From: Cellulomonas flavigena DSM 20109
GTDB taxonomy: Bacteria > Actinomycetota > Actinomycetes > Actinomycetales > Cellulomonadaceae
Direction of reading: 5' to 3'
Assembly: GCF_000092865.1 (NCBI RefSeq)
Contig: NC_014151.1
Coordinates: forward strand, 496,001 to 560,000
Length of the DNA: 64,000 bases
The notes beneath the pieces were generated by a model that saw only the letters and a program-made list of their open reading frames with translations, was not told the DNA's origin and did no database searches. Both the position numbers and the translations under genes were made by a program. Shown one piece after another: positions 52,466-61,349 of this stretch. Position 1 is the stretch's first letter. Each line of letters starts with the position of its first letter.

Positions 52466-52894
52466 GTGGACATCCGGGTCGCCGCGTACGCCGTCGTCGT
52501 CGACGAGGGACGCCTGCTCCTGGCGCACTGGTGCGAGGCGGGCTTCGACCACTGGGTCCTGCCGGGCGGTGGCCTCGAGCCCGGCGAGGACCCGGCCGAC
52601 GCCGCGGTGCGCGAGGTGCGCGAGGAGACCGGGTACGACGTCGTCCTCGACGAGCTGCTGGGGATCGACTCGGTGGTGTACCTCAGCGACGAGCGCATCG
52701 TCCCCGGCCCGGACCTGCACGCCCTGCGCGTGCTGTACCGCGCGCACGTCGTCGGCGGCGAGCTCACGCCCGAGGTCGGCGGCGGCACCGACGAGGCCGC
52801 CTGGTTCCCGCTCGCCGAGGTCGACGGTCTGAGACGCGTCGACATGGTCGACACCGCTCGCCGCCTCGCGGGGCTCCTGCCCGCCGGGGACTGA
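52466..52894 (+). CDS. NUDIX hydrolase
   Basis: A 142-residue pyrophosphohydrolase with a complete NUDIX box: GGGLEPGEDPADAAVREV followed by REETGYD (G-x5-E-x7-REVxEExG). It hydrolyses a nucleoside diphosphate linked to another moiety; the substrate cannot be told from sequence. The start GTG is leaderless behind TAGCGT. A single base separates its stop from the next start. Confidence 0.95.
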   Translation: MDIRVAAYAVVVDEGRLLLAHWCEAGFDHWVLPGGGLEPGEDPADAAVREVREETGYDVVLDELLGIDSVVYLSDERIVPGPDLHALRVLYRAHVVGGELTPEVGGGTDEAAWFPLAEVDGLRRVDMVDTARRLAGLLPAGD

Positions 52895-52895
52895 C

Positions 52896-53201
52896 GTGCC
52901 GTCGTACCGCGTCACCGCGACCGTCGGCCTGCTGCGCCCCGGCACGCAGGCACCCGACGTCCTGCCCGAGGCCGTCGCCGCTGCCCGCGCGCTGACGACC
53001 GTCGAGGCGTTCGACGTCGGCGTCGTCCGCGGGCAGGCGCGCGCCATGGTCCGCTTCGAGGCCGACGACGACCCGGCCGCCCGCCGCGTCGGTTGGGCGG
53101 TGATCGAGCGCCTCGACGAGCTCGCCGACACCACCGACGGCCACCTGACCCGCCGCTGGGGCAACCGCTGGTACCCGGCGGGCCACCGCCCGCCCCGCTG
53201 A
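52896..53201 (+). CDS. Hypothetical conserved protein
   Basis: A 101-residue protein, likely a ferredoxin-like alpha/beta fold: YRVTATVGLLRPG, VLPEAVAAARALTTVEAFDVGVVRGQARAMVRFEADDD, then AVIERLDELADTTDGHLTRRWGNRWYP. No catalytic motif is visible. Similar small proteins occur in Cellulomonadaceae and relatives as I recall. It is translationally coupled to the NUDIX gene (TGA, one base, GTG). Function unknown. Confidence 0.75.
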   Translation: MPSYRVTATVGLLRPGTQAPDVLPEAVAAARALTTVEAFDVGVVRGQARAMVRFEADDDPAARRVGWAVIERLDELADTTDGHLTRRWGNRWYPAGHRPPR

Positions 53202-53244
53202 CCCGCCCACCCACCGCCCTCCCCACCCCCACCCACCCCACCCC

Positions 53245-53825
53245 GCCGAGCGGAACCTGACTCACCGTTTGGGGTGCGTCTTGGTGAGTGGTGTTCCGGT
53301 CGGCGTCGCCCTCACCCCGCTGAGCGGTACCTGACTCACGGTCTGGGGTGCGTTTCGGTGAGTGGTGTTCCGGTCGGCGTCGCCCTCACCCCGCTGAGCG
53401 GTACCTGACTCACGGTCTGGGGTGCGTCTTGGTGAGTGGTGTTCCGGTCGGCGTCGCCCCACCCCACCCCGCCGAGCGGAACCTGACTCACCGTTTGGGG
53501 TGCGTCTTGGTGAGTCGTGTTCCGGTCGGCGTCGCCCCCACCCGCCGAGCGGTACCTGACTCACCGTCTGGGGTGCGTTTCGGTGAGTGGTGTTCCGGTC
53601 GGCGTCGCCCCCACCCCGCCGAGCGATACCTGACTCACCGCCTGGGGTGCGTTTCGGTGAGTCGTGTTCCGGTCGGCGTCGCCCCCACCCGGCCGAGCGG
53701 GACCTGACTCACCGTTTGGGGTGCGTCTTGGTGAGTCGTGTTCCGGTCGGCATCGCCCCCACCCGCCGAGCGGTACCTGACTCACGGTCTGGGGTGCGGT
53801 TCGGTGAGTCGTGTTCCGGTCGGCG
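53245..53825. repeat. Eight-unit tandem array of large imperfect palindromes
   Basis: Units start at 53245, 53319, 53393, 53471, 53544, 53618, 53692 and 53765 (spacing 73-78 bases). Each unit has a left arm like GCCGAGCGGAACCTGACTCA and a right arm like GGTGAGTCGTGTTCCGGTCG that pair over about 23 bases with three or four mismatches around a 14-base centre containing GGGGTGCG. Units are separated by a C/A-rich spacer (GTCGCCCCCACCCC). Two centre types occur: TTT...CTT (units 1, 4, 7) and TCT...TTC (units 2, 5, 6, 8), with unit 3 mixed. The array fills the 688-base gap between two same-strand genes; no gene is credible in it. Confidence 0.93.
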
Positions 53826-53877
53826 AGGTGGGGTGGGTCACCCGGGGGTGGGGTGGGCGTCGGTGGGGTGCTCCGGG

Positions 53878-53883
53878 CAGGGT
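53878..53883 (+). promoter_or_regulatory. Putative -10 box (CAGGGT) of the coiled-coil gene
   Basis: CAGGGT then six bases to GTG 53890, downstream of the repeat array. Weaker than the TANNNT boxes but similar to the CAGGAT boxes before 25313 and 51038. Confidence 0.35.
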
Positions 53884-53889
53884 GGGGGT

Positions 53890-55020
53890 GTGGGTGGGAT
53901 GGAGGACGTTCTCGACGACCTGTACGGGGGGTCGCTCGACGACTTCGTCGCGCGCCGGGACGCCGCCGTGCGGGCCGCGAAGGCCGCGAAGGACAGGGAC
54001 CTCGCGGGACGGATCGGATCGCTGCGCAAGCCGACCGTCGCCGCCTGGGCCGTGAACCTGCTGGTGAGGGACGACCTGTCGCTGGCCGGTGCGCTGCGCG
54101 ACCTCGGCGAGGGCATGCGCGACGCGGAGCGGTCGCTCGACGGGCCGGCGCTGCGTGAGCTCGGCAAGCAGCGGCGCGCGCTCGTGTCCGGGCTGGTCGC
54201 GCGCGCACGTCGGCTCGCCTCGGACGCCGGGCAGAAGCTCTCGACGGCCGCGGCGCAGGAGGTCGAGCACACCCTGACGGCGGCGCTCGCGGACCCGAAG
54301 GTCGCTGACGCCGTCGCCGCGGGCACCCTCACGCACGGCACCGAGCACGTCGGCTTCGGCTCCGCGGACGCCGCCGAGGGAGGACGTGGAGCGAACGGGA
54401 CGTCGGGCGGCCGGAGTGCTTCCCGCCCTCCCGAGCGCACGGCGCAGTCGGTGGGCACGCGCGGACCGGCCGACGCGGGGAGCGGGACGTCCGACGCCGC
54501 CGACGGCGAGGGGCAGGGCGACGCCCCAGCGGGGGGCGACCCGTCGACGGGCCGAGCGTCGGCCGCGGGCCGCACGTCAGCCGGGAACCGCGCCGAGGAC
54601 GCCGAGAGGCGTGAGCGTGAACGCCAGGAGCGCGAGCGCGAGAAGCAGCAGCGCCGGCGCGAGCAGGCGGCCGCCGCGCGCGAGGCCGCCGAGGCCGACC
54701 TCGACCGCGCCCGCACCCGGCACGACGACGCGGCGACCGCTGAGCAGCAGGCCGCGACCGCGCTCGAGGACGCCGAGCGCGCGTCCGCTGAGGCCTACGA
54801 GGCCGAGGAGGAGCTGGTCCGGGCGCTCGCGGACGTGCGGCGGCGCCTCGCCGAGGCCCGTGCCGTCCTGCCTCGCGTCGACGAGGCCCTCGTCGCCGCG
54901 CGCTCGGCCGCCCGTGACCGCCAGAAGGCCGCCCGGGCCGCTGCCCGGGAGCTGGAGCGGACGACGAACGCCGCGGTGCGCGCCCGCGAGCGGGAGGAAC
55001 GCCTCGCTGCGGAGACCTGA
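53890..55020 (+). CDS. Hypothetical coiled-coil protein
   Basis: A 376-residue soluble protein. The N-terminal 140 residues are a conserved helical domain (VLDDLYGGSLDDFVARRDAAVRAA, KPTVAAWAVNLLVRDD, LGKQRRALVSGLVARARRLA). A Gly/Ser/Thr-rich disordered stretch follows (about 145-215). The last 150 residues are a highly charged coiled coil (ERRERERQEREREKQQRRRE; DVRRRLAEARAVL). It is common in actinobacteria and of unknown function. GTG 53890 or ATG 53899 (three residues shorter) may be the start; the long frame running upstream through the repeat array is not coding. Confidence 0.82.
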   Translation: MGGMEDVLDDLYGGSLDDFVARRDAAVRAAKAAKDRDLAGRIGSLRKPTVAAWAVNLLVRDDLSLAGALRDLGEGMRDAERSLDGPALRELGKQRRALVSGLVARARRLASDAGQKLSTAAAQEVEHTLTAALADPKVADAVAAGTLTHGTEHVGFGSADAAEGGRGANGTSGGRSASRPPERTAQSVGTRGPADAGSGTSDAADGEGQGDAPAGGDPSTGRASAAGRTSAGNRAEDAERRERERQEREREKQQRRREQAAAAREAAEADLDRARTRHDDAATAEQQAATALEDAERASAEAYEAEEELVRALADVRRRLAEARAVLPRVDEALVAARSAARDRQKAARAAARELERTTNAAVRAREREERLAAET

Positions 55021-55187
55021 ACCCGCAACCCGCCCCGGCTGCGCCACGCGACGCCCGCAGCACGTCCCTCCCGTCCGTGGCGGACGCACGGAAGTGACCG
55101 ACGCCACTGCCGACCCGGCCCTGGTGGGGGCGGGTCAGCGGGGCGGAGGTCCCGCACGGCGGTGTCGCTTCCCGCCATGATGTCCCC

Positions 55188-56456
55188 GTGCCGACCGAAC
55201 CCGACGACGACGAGCTCGAGCTGATCCGCCGCTCGGGGGCGGTGCTGCGCGTGGGGCGGCTCAGCCTCGCGTCCGGAACCGGCTCGTACCGCGTGAAGGC
55301 GTCGATGGCGCGGGTCGCCGCGGCGCTGGGGATCGACCGGCACCAGGCGCACGTGACCCTCACGGAGATCACGACGACGTCGCACCGCGGCCGGTCGTTC
55401 CGCACGGAGGTCACCGAGGTCCGGGCCGTGGGCGTCAACACGGACCGGCTCGCGGAGCTCGAGCTGCTCGCGCAGCGCGTCGAGGCCCGCGCGCCCGTCA
55501 CGGTGGAGGACGTCACCGCCGAGATCGACCGGATCACGGCCAAGCCACCGCTGTACCCCGTGGTGCTGAACGCCCTGTGGGCAGCGGTCGCGTGCGCGGC
55601 GTTCGCGTTCCTCAACAACGGCGGCACCATCGAGGTCGTCGGGGCGTTCGTCGGGGCCGGGCTCGGGCAGGGGCTGCGGCGCGTCATGCTGCACCGCGGG
55701 TTCAACCAGTTCGGCGTGACGATGCTCGCCGCGACGCTCGCGAGCCTGTCGTACCTCGGGTTCGTGCAGGCGCTGCACGTCCTGGGCCTGACGGCCGGCG
55801 TGCACGAGGCCGGGTACGTGGCAGCAGCCCTGTTCCTGGTGCCCGGTTTCCCGCTCGCGACGGGCGCGCTGGACCTGGCCAAGCTCGACTTCTCGGCAGG
55901 GGTCGCGCGGCTGACGTGGGCGTTGATGATCTTCGTCTCCGCGGCGTTCGCGGTGTGGGCGGTCTCGATCCTGGTGGGCCTGAGTCCGGACCCGCCGCGC
56001 GAGCTCGCGCTCGACCCGGCGGCGATGACGTCGCTGCGGCTCGTCGCGTCGTTCGTCGGGGTCCTGGGGTTCGCGCTGATGTTCAACAGCCCGTGGCGCA
56101 TGGCGCTGGTCGCCGCCGGCGTCGCGACGCTCCCGAACGTGCTGCGCATCGAGGCGGTCGCGACCTTCGCCTGGCCGCCGCAGGCCGCCGCCGCGGTCGC
56201 GGCGTTCCTCGTGGGCCTGCTGGCGGCGTGGATCGCGCCGCGCCTCAACATCCCGCGCATCACGGTGTACGTGCCGGCGGTGACGATCATGGTCCCGGGC
56301 GTGCCCGCGTACCGGGCCGTGTACCACCTGAGCAACGGTGACGTGACGGCGGCGCTGACGTACGGGGTGTCGGCCGCGCTCGTCGTGACGGCGCTGGCGG
56401 TGGGGCTCGCGGTGGCCCGCATGTGCACCGACCGGGAGTGGGGCTTCGAGCGCTGA
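55188..56456 (+). CDS. Threonine/serine exporter family protein (ThrE)
   Basis: A 422-residue membrane protein. An N-terminal cytoplasmic region (SGAVLRVGRLSLASGTGSYRVK, HVTLTEITTTSHRGRSFRTEV, residues 15-110) precedes about ten helices covering both ThrE halves (PF06738 and PF12821): AFLNNGGTIEVVGAFVGAGLGQGLRR, LFLVPGFPLATGALDLAKLD and TVYVPAVTIMVPGVPAYRAVYHL. It exports threonine and serine in corynebacteria. The start GTG is six bases behind CATGAT. The 167-base gap before it contains only a minor CGTCCG/CGGACG hairpin at 55072-55086. Confidence 0.93.
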   Translation: MPTEPDDDELELIRRSGAVLRVGRLSLASGTGSYRVKASMARVAAALGIDRHQAHVTLTEITTTSHRGRSFRTEVTEVRAVGVNTDRLAELELLAQRVEARAPVTVEDVTAEIDRITAKPPLYPVVLNALWAAVACAAFAFLNNGGTIEVVGAFVGAGLGQGLRRVMLHRGFNQFGVTMLAATLASLSYLGFVQALHVLGLTAGVHEAGYVAAALFLVPGFPLATGALDLAKLDFSAGVARLTWALMIFVSAAFAVWAVSILVGLSPDPPRELALDPAAMTSLRLVASFVGVLGFALMFNSPWRMALVAAGVATLPNVLRIEAVATFAWPPQAAAAVAAFLVGLLAAWIAPRLNIPRITVYVPAVTIMVPGVPAYRAVYHLSNGDVTAALTYGVSAALVVTALAVGLAVARMCTDREWGFER

Positions 56457-56518
56457 GCCACGATCGGACCTCTCGCTTTGGTCCCAGCGGAACCGGCCGG
56501 TAGCCTGTGCAACGTCTT

Positions 56519-56608
56519 GGAGACGTCGCATAGCCAGGTCTAGTGCGCGGCCCTGCTAAGGCCGTGAAGGGGTCAACCCTTCCGTGGGTTCAAATCCCAC
56601 CGTCTCCG
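56519..56608 (+). tRNA. tRNA-Ser (anticodon GCU)
   Basis: A 90-base class II tRNA. Acceptor arms GGAGACG/CGTCTCC pair with discriminator G; the anticodon loop CTGCTAA in stem CGGCC/GGCCG gives GCU, reading AGC/AGU. The long variable arm and the T-arm GTGGG-TTCAAAT-CCCAC (identical to the other tRNA-Ser) are present. TAGCCT about 13 bases upstream may be its -10. Confidence 0.97.
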
Positions 56609-56617
56609 CGTCGCGAG

Positions 56618-56641
56618 GGCCCGGTCCACCAGGACCGGGCC
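56618..56641 (+). terminator. tRNA-Ser terminator hairpin
   Basis: Perfect ten-base arms GGCCCGGTCC/GGACCGGGCC around ACCA, followed by TT, ten bases after the tRNA and 11 bases before the stop of the convergent gene. Confidence 0.8.
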
Positions 56642-56652
56642 TTCGCCGTTCC

Positions 56653-59600
56653 TCACCCGTCGGCGAGCCCGAGCGCCGCTGCCAGCACGCGCGCCTTGCG
56701 GGCTCCGGCGTTGGTGGCGGGCCGGGCGGCGAGGTCGGCGAGACCGGGCCACGTGGCGGCGTCGGCAGGCAGCAGGCCGCGGGCCGCGGCCTCGCGCAGC
56801 AGCGGGGCGTGGTGCGTCGCGGCGTCGAGCACGCGCGGCAGCCAGCGCGGCGCCGCGGGCAGGGCGGCGGCGTGCCGGACGCCCTCGACGAGCACCGGCC
56901 ACAGCACCGGCAGGGTCGCCGCGTCCTTGACGGTGAGGCGGGCCAGGCGTGCGGGGTCGACGTCGGGACTGGCGAGCAGCGCACGGATCGCGGCGCGCAC
57001 CCCGGCGGAGCCGAGCAGCCCCTCGCCGATCGCGTCGTGCAGGTGGTACTGGCCGTCGTCGCCGCAGCCCCCCGCGAGGAGCACGGCGACCAGCGCGGTG
57101 CTCAGCGGGGCGCGCGGGAGCTCGCTGGGAGAGTTCGTGCCGGCCGCGTCGTTGCGGTGCGCCGCGACGACGAGGCGCCCGGAGCCCGGGTCCCAGCGCA
57201 GCCACGCGTCGACGCCGCCGTCCGCCGCGACGGCCTGCGGCGACTGCGCAGCGCACTGCCCCTCGGACGTGACGTCGTAGTACCAGGTCTTCAGCACCCG
57301 GTACGTGTCGCCGTCGGGCAGCGTGAGCTCGAGGGAGAGGAGCCGCTGCGACGCGTTGCGCCGCACCCACGTCGCCCGGACGGTCGCGCCGTCCTCGATC
57401 GCGGGGCGAGTCCCGGCGTCGGCGGGCCAGACGTCGTCGAACGCGGGGCCCGCCGGCGGGGCGACGGGAGCGGGCGCGTCGTCCGGTGCCACGGCGGGCA
57501 GCCGGTCGACGACGGCGCGCGCCGCGACCACCGCGCGTGACGTCCCGCCGCGTGCGGCCAGGGTGCGCGTGCCCGGTAGCGCGAGCACGTCCGGTGCCGC
57601 GTCGCCCGCGGTGACGGCCCGCTCGACGTCCGGCAGCAGCGTCCGGACCGCCTCGGCGAGGTCCGACGTGCCGGGGGGCAGCCGGGGCGCGGCGACCGCG
57701 ACCTGCAGCAGGTCGTCGAGCAGCGGCCACACCACCGAGAGGAGCCCCTCGTCCGCGAGCTCGCGGCACACGCGTGCGAACGCCGCGAGCTGCGTGGGCG
57801 TCTCCTCCCAGCCGAGCAGCCGGACGTCGGCGACGCCGGGGCGCAGCAGCCCGCGCTCCCAGGCCTCGCGCACGGCGAGGGTGGCGTCCGCGACGGCGGC
57901 CGGGTGGAGGTTGCGCAGCGCGCCGATCACGTTGACCGCGAGGCCCGGGGTCAGCGGGGCGGCGCGCCGGGCGAGCTGGCGCAGGACCAGCCCGGAGCCG
58001 GGCTCGCCGTGGGCGTCCACCTTCGACGACGCCGCGTCGCCCCACGTGGGGTGCTGCGCCATGTCCAGGCGCCACAGCCAGTCCACGGTCCGGAGGCGCG
58101 GGGGCAGCCCGCGCAGCGCCGCCGGGACCGGGGTGGGCCCGACCTGCCAGTGACGCCGCCGCCCGTGGACCTCCAGGGACGGCTCGCGGAGCGGGTCGCG
58201 CAGGTAGGCGGCGAGGGTCGGGCCGGCCGTGCGCGCGGTGAGCGCGCCCGACTGCAGGACGACCGGCACGGGGAGGTCCTCGAGCGCCGCGACGGTCTCG
58301 TCGGTCGTGAGAGCGACGTCGCACCGCAGCGCCGCGAGCTGCAGGTCGGCCTCGCTGACGACGGCCGCGGCGGACACGTACGCGCGCAGACGCTCCACGA
58401 GGTCCGCGGGGTCGATCCGCAGGTCCACCCACGTGGGCGTCGACAGCAGCACCGGCACCTCACCGAGGCGCTGCAGGACCGCCGCCTCGCGGGCGTCCGA
58501 CGGATCGTACGTGATGTCTCGCAGGCCCCCGGTGCGGGCACGGTCCAGCCACGGCCCGGGCGTGCCGGCGACCCACGCGGCGACCGACGCGAGGCCCGGT
58601 ACGGCCGTGGCACGCACGCCGCCGAGGGCTGTGCGCGCGGTGTCCCGGTCCGTGGCCGCCACCGCGTTGGCCAGCGCCAGGAACCGGTCGACCTCGACGT
58701 CGGTGCCCTCGTCGGGGCGTCCCGTGAGCGCGGCGGCCGCGGCCGTCAGCGCCGCGCCGCTCACCTCCCCGACGTCGAAGCGCGGCACCTGCCACACCGG
58801 CGGCGTCGGGCGCCATCGCACGACCCGGTCGTCGTGGAGGTCGTCCGGTGCCTCCTCGACCTTGAGCTCCCACGCCGCCACGAGCTCCTGCGCTGCCCGC
58901 GCGAGCGTCCGGTCCGGTCCCGTCGCGTGGGGCACGACGAGCGGCGCGACGACCTCGCGCGTCGCGGCGTCCGGGCGGGGCCGCGCGGCGGCCGCCGTCA
59001 GCAGCGTGCGCAGGACCGCCTTGGTGCGCACCGTCAGCGCCGCCACCAGGACGTCCGCGAGCGTGCCGTCGTCGACCCCCGCGACGAGCCGGGGTGCGAA
59101 CGCCGCGACCACCGGCGCCTCGCCGTGCGCGAGCACCGGCACCAGCGCGTCGGCACGCGACACGACCTCGGCGTCCGTGATCGCGAGCGTGCCGGTCAGC
59201 GCCTGCGTCCACGCCTTGCGGTCACCGGGGCGCGTCGCGGCGTCGAGCGCCGCGAGCGCGAGGTCCACGGCCTCGTCACGGTCGACCAGGCCCTGCTCGA
59301 CGGCGGCCGGCAGCACCACGCCGAACGGCCCGGTGGCCGGCACACCGGCGGCGACGGCCGCGCGCACGTGCTCGGGCAGCCGCCGGGTGATGCTCTGCGG
59401 CGGTGCCCAGCCGCGGGTCGCGGGGTACAGGTCGCCCCCGGCCTCGCCGGTGAGCGCTCCCGCGGCGTACACGGCCCAGTCGCGCAGGTAGTCCACGTCG
59501 TCGGGCACGGGCAGGTCGTGCAGGTCGACGAGCCGCACCACCGGCCCGGCGAGCGCGGTCGTGCTGTGCTCCCACGCCCGTCGCGTCGGCTGGTACGCCG

Positions 59601-59958
59601 CACGCACGAACGTCCGCGCGAACACCGGTCCGCGCGGCGCGAGCAGGTGGGTCATGAGGTCGTCGTCGACGGGCCGCGCGCGCAGGAGCCGCGCGCTCCG
59701 GGCGGCGTCGACGCCGACGCGCACCGCGAACAGGGTGAGCAGCCACTCGTCGACGTCGACCCAGCTCTTCCACCCGTAGGTCCGCTCGTCGAGCTGCCCC
59801 CACTCGCCCCAGTCACCGCGGGAGAGGCCCTCGCGTGCCACGCGCTGCTGCTCGGGCGTGCCGACCGGCAGGCCGGGTGCGTCCTGCCGGTCGGCGTCGG
59901 CCCAGCCGAGCACCCGGAACACCTCGACGGCCGCGAGCAGGGCGGGGGTGGCGCTCAT
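56653..59958 (-). CDS. Large helical-repeat protein of unknown function (DUF6493-like)
   Basis: A 1101-residue soluble protein rich in Ala and Leu helices arranged like HEAT repeats (for example RPGDRKAWTQALTGTLAITD, RSARLLRARPVDDDLMTHLL). A beta-containing region sits at about residues 850-960 (TWVRRNASQRLLSLELTLPDG, YRVLKTWYYDVTSEGQC). No catalytic motif is seen. By recall it resembles the actinobacterial DUF6493/DUF7824 group; not verified. Its ATG overlaps the stop of the SWIM zinc-finger gene (ATGA), so the two act together. In other actinobacteria SWIM proteins of this kind sit with MoxR ATPase and VWA genes, which are absent here. Confidence 0.8.
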   Translation of the reverse strand: MSATPALLAAVEVFRVLGWADADRQDAPGLPVGTPEQQRVAREGLSRGDWGEWGQLDERTYGWKSWVDVDEWLLTLFAVRVGVDAARSARLLRARPVDDDLMTHLLAPRGPVFARTFVRAAYQPTRRAWEHSTTALAGPVVRLVDLHDLPVPDDVDYLRDWAVYAAGALTGEAGGDLYPATRGWAPPQSITRRLPEHVRAAVAAGVPATGPFGVVLPAAVEQGLVDRDEAVDLALAALDAATRPGDRKAWTQALTGTLAITDAEVVSRADALVPVLAHGEAPVVAAFAPRLVAGVDDGTLADVLVAALTVRTKAVLRTLLTAAAARPRPDAATREVVAPLVVPHATGPDRTLARAAQELVAAWELKVEEAPDDLHDDRVVRWRPTPPVWQVPRFDVGEVSGAALTAAAAALTGRPDEGTDVEVDRFLALANAVAATDRDTARTALGGVRATAVPGLASVAAWVAGTPGPWLDRARTGGLRDITYDPSDAREAAVLQRLGEVPVLLSTPTWVDLRIDPADLVERLRAYVSAAAVVSEADLQLAALRCDVALTTDETVAALEDLPVPVVLQSGALTARTAGPTLAAYLRDPLREPSLEVHGRRRHWQVGPTPVPAALRGLPPRLRTVDWLWRLDMAQHPTWGDAASSKVDAHGEPGSGLVLRQLARRAAPLTPGLAVNVIGALRNLHPAAVADATLAVREAWERGLLRPGVADVRLLGWEETPTQLAAFARVCRELADEGLLSVVWPLLDDLLQVAVAAPRLPPGTSDLAEAVRTLLPDVERAVTAGDAAPDVLALPGTRTLAARGGTSRAVVAARAVVDRLPAVAPDDAPAPVAPPAGPAFDDVWPADAGTRPAIEDGATVRATWVRRNASQRLLSLELTLPDGDTYRVLKTWYYDVTSEGQCAAQSPQAVAADGGVDAWLRWDPGSGRLVVAAHRNDAAGTNSPSELPRAPLSTALVAVLLAGGCGDDGQYHLHDAIGEGLLGSAGVRAAIRALLASPDVDPARLARLTVKDAATLPVLWPVLVEGVRHAAALPAAPRWLPRVLDAATHHAPLLREAAARGLLPADAATWPGLADLAARPATNAGARKARVLAAALGLADG

Positions 59959-61280
59959 GCACTCTCCTGGGTGGCGATGTCGACGGCGAGCACGTGCGCG
60001 CACGGGCCGCGCCCGGTGCCGTGCCGCAGGTACCAGGGGCACGTGCAGCGGGCCCCGCCGGCATCGCGCGTGACGCGGTAGTCCGGCCCGTCGCCCGTGC
60101 GGCGGCGGACGGTCCACGCGTCGCCGTCGGGCGTGACCTTGCCGTCGGCGACCAGGCGACGCGCACCGACGAGCCGCGGGTTGTCCTTCTCGACGCGCGC
60201 CGGGTCGTGCGGGAGCTCGCGGTGGAACCACGCGTCGTCGTGGACGTCCCAGCCGATGCGCCCGTCGGCGGCCAGGACGGCGAGCGCGGCCCGGACGCGC
60301 GGCTCGTCGAGCCCGGCACCGCGGGCGAGGCGTGCGACGTCCACGACGGGCTCGAACGCGAGCTGCGCGGCGACCAGGTCGGCGTCCTCGGCGACCGTCG
60401 CGCCGGCGAGCGCGGACAGCAGCGACCCCTCGCCGGAGTGCCCGCGCCACGCCTCGCCGGTGAGCCCCAGCACGAGCCGCGCGCCCGGCAGCGTCAGCTC
60501 GACGACCGCCGGCCCGGGCTCGGTGGTGCCGTGCACGGCCAGGCCGGTGACGTGCGTGAGCAGGCGCTTCGCGGCGCTGAGCCGGTGCAGCCCGGCCACG
60601 TGGACACCTCCGGGAGCGGTGCGCGGTGCGACGCGCACGGCGTCCCGCGACGCCACGAGCCAGCCGCTGCGGCCGCCGCTCGTCGCCGCCGGCAGCGCCG
60701 CGAGGAACGCGCGCGCACCCACGGCGCCGACCGTGAACGCGTGCGGCAGGCCGTGGTGCAGCTCGGCGACGTTGCCCAGTGCGCGCACCCAGCGTCCCGG
60801 CATCTGCACGGGCCGCTCGACGTGCGTCCCCTCGGGGCTCGACACGGTCAGCCCGCCCCGGCCCACGTCGAGGTGCAGCAGCCGGCCCCGCCCCACGTGG
60901 GTGAGCGCCGCGCGCGTCGCGGCGCCGAGGTCGACGTTCGTCGTGCCGTGCCCGAGCGTGCCGGAGTCGAACGCGTCGGGCAGCAGGTCGAGGCGCGCGT
61001 AGACGGTGCTGCAGGCGGAGAAGCACTCGGCGCGCAGCCGGTCGCCGTGCGCGGTGAGCACGGGGTCGCGCAGGTCGGTGGGCGTGGGCTGGAAGTACCG
61101 GGTCGCGGTGACGTCGGCGAGCGTGACGAGCCCGCGCGCGAGGACCTGCGGGTGCGCGGCGAACCCGTGGCAGAAGCTCGGGTCCGGGTCGAGGCCGGCG
61201 GGCGTGAGCGCGGGCGCGAGGCCCAGGACCAGGCCGTCGGCCCCCAGGCGCGAGGGGCGCGCGAACGTGCGGCTGGTCAC
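59955..61280 (-). CDS. SWIM zinc-finger protein
   Basis: A 441-residue protein ending in a SWIM zinc finger: CTCPWYLRHGTGRGPCAHVLA gives the CxC...CxH pattern. The preceding 380 residues form beta-rich and helical domains, with GVHVAGLHRLSAAKRLLTHV and DVARLARGAGLDEPRVRAAL, a winged-helix-like segment (about 330-360). SWIM domains bind DNA or proteins. The GTG at 61280 is set by TAGACT seven bases upstream; ten further in-frame residues would cross this promoter. First gene of a two-gene operon with the large helical-repeat protein. Confidence 0.88.
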   Translation of the reverse strand: MTSRTFARPSRLGADGLVLGLAPALTPAGLDPDPSFCHGFAAHPQVLARGLVTLADVTATRYFQPTPTDLRDPVLTAHGDRLRAECFSACSTVYARLDLLPDAFDSGTLGHGTTNVDLGAATRAALTHVGRGRLLHLDVGRGGLTVSSPEGTHVERPVQMPGRWVRALGNVAELHHGLPHAFTVGAVGARAFLAALPAATSGGRSGWLVASRDAVRVAPRTAPGGVHVAGLHRLSAAKRLLTHVTGLAVHGTTEPGPAVVELTLPGARLVLGLTGEAWRGHSGEGSLLSALAGATVAEDADLVAAQLAFEPVVDVARLARGAGLDEPRVRAALAVLAADGRIGWDVHDDAWFHRELPHDPARVEKDNPRLVGARRLVADGKVTPDGDAWTVRRRTGDGPDYRVTRDAGGARCTCPWYLRHGTGRGPCAHVLAVDIATQESA

Positions 61281-61287
61281 GGCGTGG

Positions 61288-61293
61288 AGTCTA
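61288..61293 (-). promoter_or_regulatory. Putative -10 box (TAGACT) of the SWIM operon
   Basis: TAGACT then seven bases to GTG 61280 on the minus strand; decides the start. Confidence 0.5.
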
Positions 61294-61349
61294 GGAGCGG
61301 GCGGTGACACCGCAGCCGCGCGGGCGCACGGACCACCCGTGCGGGCGCG

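Noticed and set aside
48422..53236. A 1604-codon minus-strand open frame across several genes
   Set aside because: Only its last 463 codons carry domain motifs; the rest is antisense to the FAD and NUDIX genes and overlaps the acyl-CoA dehydrogenase in another frame. High GC removes stop codons from shadow frames.
53348..53707. Repetitive peptide frames inside the palindromic array
   Set aside because: They simply translate the DNA repeat, lack ribosome sites and change with each repeat indel.
53245..53825. CRISPR array
   Set aside because: The repeated part is a long palindrome and the intervening bases are nearly constant, with no cas genes nearby.
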